Shown: positions 27,046 through 32,294 of the stretch, in pieces
Layout of the letters: each line of letters begins with the position of its first letter
Numbering within the stretch: the stretch's first letter is position 1
Source of the DNA: Fidelibacterota bacterium
GTDB taxonomy: Bacteria > Pseudomonadota > Alphaproteobacteria > Rhodospirillales > Rhodospirillaceae
DNA: 32,294 nucleotides
Direction: 5' to 3'
Assembly (NCBI GenBank): GCA_945903705.1
Contig: CAMDOZ010000018.1
Location: 1-32,294, forward strand
Made by a program: the position numbers and the translations under genes
Notes under the pieces: generated by a model
The model's input: only the letters and a program-made list of their open reading frames with translations
The model's database searches: none
Told to the model about the DNA's origin: nothing

Positions 27046-28161
27046 ATGTTTTCATATGGTCGCCTCTCCGCCTTCGCCTTGGGCGGCGTGCTTTTGTTCG
27101 CGCAATCGGCGCTCGCCGAAACGCGCTCGTACGCGGTGAGTTGGTTCACCCAGGCCATGAATTCCCAGGCCGGAGATTGTCCGGACGGGGTTAACCTTCC
27201 CTGGAAAGAGCATCGCCTCAAAATTCTGCGCGACTACGGTTTCACCGGCGAGCAGATCGAGGCGATGGTACAAGAAGAACTGGCCGGCAAAGGGCGCAGC
27301 CCTATCCAAGCCTTCATTGTCATGCGCGGCCGCATGAATGGCCAGCCGGTCAGTCCTTATACATACCCGGCGACGGTCATTGATCCGAAGCTTCACTATG
27401 TCAAAGGCGCCAAGACGTCCTACGGCTTCAATCTTGATGGCCAGGAAGGCCCGGCCAGTTTCATCGATCCGGACACGGGCGAGAAGGGCGTCGACAACGA
27501 ACTCTCCCGCGCGCTCGGCTGCATGCGCGAATTCCGGGGCTCGAAAGCCACGCCGCCTTTGTACTGGGAATGGACCTGGGGCCAGTTGAAGAGCAACCAG
27601 CCGGCATGGCTGATTACCATTGAAGGCGACGATCTCGGTAGTGACGGGGACGTCACCGTAACCTTCGATCGCGCCCTCGAGCACCTGCGGCACAACATCG
27701 ACGGCTCGCCGCGTAAAGATGTCACCTACCGCATCGATCCCGATCCGCGTTCTCACAATGTCTACGCCGGCCGAATCGAGGACGGCTTGGTCACTTTGAC
27801 CGCCCCAGGTACGGCCGGCATCAATCTTTTGCAAGATCCGCTCGTCGCCGTGATGTTCCGCATGACCAAGGTCAATATGCGGCTCGGGATGATGTCCGAC
27901 GATTCTCTGGACGTGATGGTCGGCGGATACCAACCGTGGAGCGACCTCTACTTCAGCTTTGCCGGCGGTGGTGCGGCCAATGAGTCTGCGTCCACCGGCG
28001 ACATGCCCGGCATCTACTATCTCTTCCGCCGTCATGCGGATGCCGATCCCGATCCCGCGACGGGTCAGAATGCGTCGATCTCAGCGACTTATTATATGCG
28101 CGCCATCCCCGCTTTCACCGCGGCGCCGAACCTCAAAAGACCCACTCTCGCGGCCAGGTAA
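27046..28161 (+). CDS. Exported protein of unknown function, first gene of DUF1592/DUF1552 operon
   Basis: The 371-aa product is not recognised. A signal peptide is clear (hydrophobic run ending QSALA at about residue 24). The mature protein has FTQAMNSQAGDCPDGVNLPW, a YGFNLDGQEGPASFIDPDTG segment, ALGCMREFRG and PLYWEWTWGQLKSNQPAWLI, followed by a beta-rich C-terminal half. DPDTGEKGVDNEL looks like an acidic loop that might bind calcium, which is a guess. The downstream gene starts 5 bp after its stop, so it belongs to the operon, and its product probably works with the exported redox-type proteins there. No strong ribosome site precedes the ATG, leaving the start slightly uncertain. Confidence 0.75.
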   Translation: MFSYGRLSAFALGGVLLFAQSALAETRSYAVSWFTQAMNSQAGDCPDGVNLPWKEHRLKILRDYGFTGEQIEAMVQEELAGKGRSPIQAFIVMRGRMNGQPVSPYTYPATVIDPKLHYVKGAKTSYGFNLDGQEGPASFIDPDTGEKGVDNELSRALGCMREFRGSKATPPLYWEWTWGQLKSNQPAWLITIEGDDLGSDGDVTVTFDRALEHLRHNIDGSPRKDVTYRIDPDPRSHNVYAGRIEDGLVTLTAPGTAGINLLQDPLVAVMFRMTKVNMRLGMMSDDSLDVMVGGYQPWSDLYFSFAGGGAANESASTGDMPGIYYLFRRHADADPDPATGQNASISATYYMRAIPAFTAAPNLKRPTLAAR

Positions 28162-28166
28162 TCGTC

Positions 28167-29876
28167 ATGTTTCACAGGTCCCTCCGATCCCGCTTCGCCG
28201 CCGGTGGGGCGCTCGTGCTCATCATCGTCGGCGGGTCTGCGGCGCTTGTGCCCCAGAAGCCCGAGGCGGCGGCGCTCGTTCCCGCCGCCCATGCTCCGGG
28301 CCCGGCCACGGTGCGGCGCCTCAGCGCCGACCAGTACCGCAATATCATCCATGATGTCTTCGGCCGGTCCCTTGATCTCGGCGGATACTTTGAACCCGAT
28401 TTGAGAATCTCGGGCCTGCTCGCCGTCGGCTCGGGGAAGGTCGGCATCACGCCCGCCGGTATGGAACAGTACGACGCCATGGCCCGCAGCATCGCGGGCC
28501 AAGTGGCGGACGAAGACCACCGTGCCCAGATGATCCCTTGCGCGCCGAAAAGCGCGGACGCCGCCGACGATGCGTGCGCCGGCGCCTTCCTTGCCCGCGT
28601 CGGCCGGCTGCTGTATCGCCGGCCCCTGTCCGAAGACCAGCTGGAGGCCTACGTCGACGCCGCCGCCATCGCCGCGCGGACCACGGGGGATTTCTATCAG
28701 GGGATCGAGTTCAGCCTCGCCGCCATGCTGTCATCGCCGCAGTTCCTCTTCCGCGAGGCGCGCACGGTTCCGGCGCGCGGCAGCGTCCATGTGCTGGACG
28801 CCTACGCCAAGGCCTCGCAACTCAGCTTTTTCCTGTGGAACTCGGGACCCGATCTCCTGCTCCTTGAGGCCGCCGCGAAGGGCGTTCTTGATAGGCCGCG
28901 CGGGCTGTCACGCGAGGTCGATCGCATGATGGAAAGCCCGCGCCTGGAAGCCGGGCTACGCGCCTTCTTCACCGATAACTTTGGCTTCGACAAGATCACG
29001 AGCTTGACTAAGGATGCTGCGATCTTTCCTGAATTCAGCGCGCAGGTGGCTGAAGACGCACAAGAACAGACGTTGCGCACAATTCTTGACGTCGTCCTCA
29101 CCCGCAACGCGGACTACCGTGAGATTTTCACGACTAAGAAGACATTCCTTACCCAGCAGCTCGGCTCCATCTACCGCGTGCCCGCGATCAGCGATGCGCC
29201 CAACGGCGCACCCGACACCTGGCAAGAGTACGAGTTCGCCGCCGATGATCCGCGCGCGGGCATCCTCACCCATATCTCGTTCACGGCGCTGCATTCCCCC
29301 GCGGGTCGCGGCTCGCCAACGCTGCGCGGTAAGGCGCTGCGCGAAATCATGATGTGCCAGCCGGTTCCGCCGCCTCCGGGCGACGTTCCGTTCAACATCA
29401 TCAATGATACTTCAAATCCTCTCTATCGCACGGCGCGCAAGCGCCTGGCCGCGCATGCCGCGAATCCTGTGTGCGCCGGCTGCCACAAGATCACCGACCC
29501 GATCGGTCTCGCTCTCGAGACCTTTGACGGCCAGGGCAAGTTCCGCACGACCGAGAACCGGGAAACCCTCGACACGAGCGGCACTCTCGACGGAGTAGCC
29601 TATCAGGATGCGGCTGGGCTCGCGCGCGCCGTGCGCGATAATCCCGCGACGACGACCTGCATCGTGAACCGCCTTTCCGCTTACGCGCTCGGGCGAGCAA
29701 CGGCGCCGGGCGAGAAGGCCTGGGTCGCGCACCTGCAAAAGGCGTTCGCCGATGGCGGCTACCGTGCCACCACGCTGATGCGCGCTATCGCCGTCAGTCG
29801 CGAGTTTTATACCGTTTCGCCGCCGGCGCTTGAGCAAAGCGCCTCGGCGCCGGCCAGTACAGGAGAAACGCGATGA
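28167..29876 (+). CDS. DUF1587/1595/1592/1588/1585 protein with a CxxCH haem motif
   Basis: This 569-aa exported protein has the domain chain first noted in planctomycetes. It consists of DUF1587-like RRLSADQYRNIIHDVFG (about 50-66), DUF1595-like GRLLYRRPLSEDQLEAYV (about 146-163), DUF1592 (KASQLSFFLWNSGPD, about 215-340), DUF1588 (about 365-465) and DUF1585 (about 485-550, CIVNRLSAYALGR). DUF1588 holds CAGCH (436-440) followed by KITDPIGLALETFD, a c-type haem attachment motif. The N-terminus has one hydrophobic segment (about 11-28), a signal peptide or anchor. The product is therefore probably a periplasmic or surface cytochrome-like protein of unknown substrate. The total is shorter than many planctomycete members, which add a second cytochrome domain. 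Its stop overlaps the DUF1552 start by 4 bp. Confidence 0.88.
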   Translation: MFHRSLRSRFAAGGALVLIIVGGSAALVPQKPEAAALVPAAHAPGPATVRRLSADQYRNIIHDVFGRSLDLGGYFEPDLRISGLLAVGSGKVGITPAGMEQYDAMARSIAGQVADEDHRAQMIPCAPKSADAADDACAGAFLARVGRLLYRRPLSEDQLEAYVDAAAIAARTTGDFYQGIEFSLAAMLSSPQFLFREARTVPARGSVHVLDAYAKASQLSFFLWNSGPDLLLLEAAAKGVLDRPRGLSREVDRMMESPRLEAGLRAFFTDNFGFDKITSLTKDAAIFPEFSAQVAEDAQEQTLRTILDVVLTRNADYREIFTTKKTFLTQQLGSIYRVPAISDAPNGAPDTWQEYEFAADDPRAGILTHISFTALHSPAGRGSPTLRGKALREIMMCQPVPPPPGDVPFNIINDTSNPLYRTARKRLAAHAANPVCAGCHKITDPIGLALETFDGQGKFRTTENRETLDTSGTLDGVAYQDAAGLARAVRDNPATTTCIVNRLSAYALGRATAPGEKAWVAHLQKAFADGGYRATTLMRAIAVSREFYTVSPPALEQSASAPASTGETR

Positions 29877-31195
29877 AAGTGAACCGCAGGACCGTTCTCA
29901 AGGGATCGCTCGCCGGCGCTTCGGTCGGTGTGGGTATACCGCTCCTGGATTGCTTTCTCAACGCGAACGGCACCGCGCTGGCGAATGGAGCCGCGCTGCC
30001 GCCGATCTTCGGCACGTGGTTCCAATCCCTCGGCTTCACGCCCGGACGCTGGCGGCCGGATGCCATCGGGCGCGACTACGAGTCCAAGGCCGAGATGAAA
30101 CCGCTCGACGCTTTCAAGGCGCGGATGAATCTTATCAGCGGCTGCCAGTATTTCATGGACGGAAGGCCCGTCGAAACGCATATCACGGGCGTTCAAATCG
30201 GCTCCACGGGCGCAATTCCCGTCGGCGTGATCTCGGCGCCCAGCATCGACGACATCGTCGCCGGTATGATCGGCGCACGCACGCGTTTCCGCTCGTTGGA
30301 AGTCTCGCTGACCGGCAATCGCGAAAGCGCGAGCCGCCGTGCGGGCTCCGCCAGCAACAGCCCATCCGAGCCGTCGCCCGCCGCGCTATACGCGCGAATT
30401 TTTGGGCCCGAGTTCCGCGATCCGAACGCGCTTGCGTTCGAACCCGATGTCCGCGTCATGGCGCGCAGGAGTGTTCTGTCCGCGGTGAGCGACGCCCGCC
30501 GGGATTTCAGCAAGGCCCTCGGCGCGTCGGACCGCACGCGCCTCGAGGAATACTTCACCTCCATCCGCCAGCTTGAGCAGCAGCTCGAGCTTGATCTCCA
30601 GAAGCCCGCGCCTCTCGAGTACTGCGCGCGGCCCGGAACGCCTGCCGAGGGCGTGGTCGGCCCCGTCACCGACGACGTGGCGCGCAACGCCACGCTGTTT
30701 GGCGGCCTCATCGCCAACGCGGTCGCTTGCGACCAGACGCGGGTCTTCAATCTCATGATGGGTCAGGCCGGTAACGTCAGGCAGGCCGGCAGCATCGAGA
30801 ACTGGCACGGCTGGACCCATGAAGAGCCGATCGATCCTCAAGCCGGCTACCAGGTGATCGTGGCCTGGTACAGCACGTGGGCGGCGCAAGTCTTTGCCGA
30901 TTTCCTCACCGAACTGGACAAAAGGAAGGAAGGCTCCGGCTCCGTGCTGGACCGTGCCGTGGTGCTCTGGCAGACCGACCATGGTATCGCCCGCAGCCAC
31001 ACTATGGATAATCTCCCCATCATTGCTGTGGGGAGTGCCGGCGGGCGGCTCAAGACCGGCATGCACATCAATACGCCGGGCGATCCCTCGACGCGCGTAG
31101 GTCTCACCCTTCAACAGGCGCTCGGCGTGCCGGCCGGCACGTGGGGCGCATTGTCCAACGCGACTTCGAAGACGATGACGGAGATTCTCGCATGA
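29873..31195 (+). CDS. DUF1552 family protein, Tat-exported
   Basis: The 440-aa product begins MKVNRRTVLKG, a clear twin-arginine motif, followed by a hydrophobic stretch. Tat export suggests a folded, possibly cofactor-bearing protein. The DUF1552 (HXXSHH) pattern is visible from FGTWFQSLGFTPGRW through NLISGCQYF, SIDDIVAGMIG and VLSAVSDARRDFSKAL, to the C-terminal VVLWQTDHGIARSHTMDNLP and IIAVGSAGG. The end of the protein resembles the alkaline-phosphatase/sulfatase-like DUF1501 group. The family's HxxSHH motif appears here as HGWTHE (312-317), so its last His is not conserved. DUF1552 genes typically accompany DUF1592-type genes, as here. Function is unknown. Four-bp overlaps join it to both neighbours. 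Confidence 0.88.
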   Translation: MKVNRRTVLKGSLAGASVGVGIPLLDCFLNANGTALANGAALPPIFGTWFQSLGFTPGRWRPDAIGRDYESKAEMKPLDAFKARMNLISGCQYFMDGRPVETHITGVQIGSTGAIPVGVISAPSIDDIVAGMIGARTRFRSLEVSLTGNRESASRRAGSASNSPSEPSPAALYARIFGPEFRDPNALAFEPDVRVMARRSVLSAVSDARRDFSKALGASDRTRLEEYFTSIRQLEQQLELDLQKPAPLEYCARPGTPAEGVVGPVTDDVARNATLFGGLIANAVACDQTRVFNLMMGQAGNVRQAGSIENWHGWTHEEPIDPQAGYQVIVAWYSTWAAQVFADFLTELDKRKEGSGSVLDRAVVLWQTDHGIARSHTMDNLPIIAVGSAGGRLKTGMHINTPGDPSTRVGLTLQQALGVPAGTWGALSNATSKTMTEILA

Positions 31196-32294
31196 AGCGC
31201 GCAGCGGTGCTGGTGGCCGCGGCCGCCGTGACTCTCGGCGCGGCATCGTCCGATAGCCCACCCCGGACCGGTGCGCTCGCGACTCCGCCCGGCGTCACCC
31301 TTCAACCGCTCGGTGTTTCCCAAGGATATGAATGGAACAAGCAGACGGCGACCTATTTGCCGCGCGAACAAATTGCCTTCGCAACGCCCGAGGGCATGAC
31401 GCTGTACACCTTCGACGGCGACGCGAAAGGAAAGCCGACATGCGTTGAAGCCTGCGCTGAGGCATGGCCGCCGTTAGTTGCCACGGACAACGCGCGCCCG
31501 ATGGGGCGGTGGTCCGTCGTATCGCGCGCCGACGGTGCGAAACAATGGGCCTACCTGGGCAAGCCGGTTTACGCGTCGGCGAAAGATGTAGATCCGGGGT
31601 CGGTGTACGGCAACAGCCCGGCGCGCTTCGGCATGCTCCGGAAAGATGCCCGCGGCAATGCGACCGGAGGGATGCAGCGCATGCGCGATGGAAAAATCGT
31701 GACGCCCGACGAACCGTTGCCGCCGGGCTGGAACGTCGCGCTCGCCTTTCCCGTCGCCGACATGCAGCTCCCTGTGGGATTGCGCATCCGCGAAATTCAC
31801 GATGCCGCCAGCATCGCGCTCGCCGATCACCGCAACATGACCATCTATGCATTCGCCGGCGACGCGCGCCGGGAGAAATCCGCTGGAAGCGCTTGGATTC
31901 CCGTTGAAGCGGCTCAGCTCAGCGACCCGATCGGCGAGTTCACCTTCATTCTGCGCGCCGACGGCATCAAACAGTGGGCCTATAAGGGTTATCCGCTCTA
32001 CACATTCGCCCACGATCTCGTGCCGGGAGACGCCAATGGCGTGGGAATCGATCCGCGCCGCAGCGTCGCCGCTGTTGTCAGCTATTTCATGCCGGCGAAC
32101 GTCACTCTCCAGGCGACGCCGGGGCGCGGCAATGTGCTCGCGACGGACAAGGGACTTACCCTCTATCGCCGGGAAGCGCACATCGACCAGACCGGCGGCG
32201 GTCATAACCTGCGCCGCGGCCAGCCTATCCGCCCCGCCATTGGCCGCGAGATCGGTCTTGAGAACGTACGTTGCGATGACGCCTGCCGGAAGAT
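31192..32294 (+). CDS. COG4315-type secreted repeat protein, cut by window edge
   Basis: The frame starts with an ATGA overlap with the DUF1552 gene, and 367 codons are visible before the right edge. A hydrophobic N-terminus (about 4-19) suggests export. Three units of the Lipoprotein_15/COG4315 type can be seen. Unit 1 has GMTLYTFDGDAKGKPTC, CVEACAEAWPPL and KQWAYLGKPVY (about 68-130). Unit 2 has NMTIYAFAGDAR and KQWAYKGYPLYTF but lacks the cysteine pair. Unit 3 starts GLTLYRREAH and reaches CDDACRK at the edge. These repeats occur in exported proteins of unknown function, often near electron-transfer proteins. Co-occurrence with a CxxCH protein fits a redox module. The C-terminus is not available. 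Confidence 0.85.
   Translation, partial: MKRAAVLVAAAAVTLGAASSDSPPRTGALATPPGVTLQPLGVSQGYEWNKQTATYLPREQIAFATPEGMTLYTFDGDAKGKPTCVEACAEAWPPLVATDNARPMGRWSVVSRADGAKQWAYLGKPVYASAKDVDPGSVYGNSPARFGMLRKDARGNATGGMQRMRDGKIVTPDEPLPPGWNVALAFPVADMQLPVGLRIREIHDAASIALADHRNMTIYAFAGDARREKSAGSAWIPVEAAQLSDPIGEFTFILRADGIKQWAYKGYPLYTFAHDLVPGDANGVGIDPRRSVAAVVSYFMPANVTLQATPGRGNVLATDKGLTLYRREAHIDQTGGGHNLRRGQPIRPAIGREIGLENVRCDDACRK

Overview
The window is GC-rich, densely coding DNA from a Gram-negative bacterium. TonB-dependent receptors, a complete type II secretion operon, outer-membrane lipoproteins and Tat- and Sec-exported proteins all point that way. Codon use, the style of the GspC-N proteins and the number of TonB receptors suggest an alphaproteobacterium (Caulobacterales, Sphingomonadales or Micropepsaceae-like). 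This placement is inference, because no rRNA or tRNA is present.

Region 1 (1-8000) is mixed. The amino-terminal part of a TonB-dependent receptor runs off the left edge and is preceded on the same strand by a PhoD-type alkaline phosphatase. A divergent c-di-GMP protein (EAL-CBS-GGDEF) follows. It ends on overlapping stop codons with a convergent HNH endonuclease-like gene that carries a zinc ribbon. Two small exported proteins, one with TPR-like repeats, converge on a strong intrinsic terminator.

Region 2 (8390-25209) is the centrepiece and reads as one long co-directional block. It encodes a 904-aa lipoprotein made of two exact-length 424-residue tandem repeats, a TonB-dependent receptor, gspC-D-E-F-G-H-I-J-K-L-M-N with overlapping or nearly abutting reading frames, and a final small lipoprotein. 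No prepilin peptidase (gspO) or recognised pilotin (gspS) is present. Upstream of the block lies a PhoB-box-like direct repeat with 11-bp periodicity, and a second one follows the block. Together with phoD, a CYTH-CHAD (polyphosphate-type) gene and a fragment resembling the end of a Pit phosphate permease, this suggests a phosphate-responsive secretion and uptake locus. That is a hypothesis, not a demonstrated function.

Region 3 (25325-26950) holds a frameshifted CYTH-CHAD gene and, on the opposite strand, a short remnant resembling the C-terminus of a PiT-family phosphate transporter.

Region 4 (27046-32294) is a tight four-gene operon of exported proteins: an unrecognised secreted protein, a planctomycete-type DUF1587/1595/1592/1588/1585 protein with a CxxCH haem-binding motif, a Tat-exported DUF1552 protein, and a COG4315-type repeat protein that runs off the right edge. 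Its function is unknown, but it looks like a periplasmic or surface redox module.
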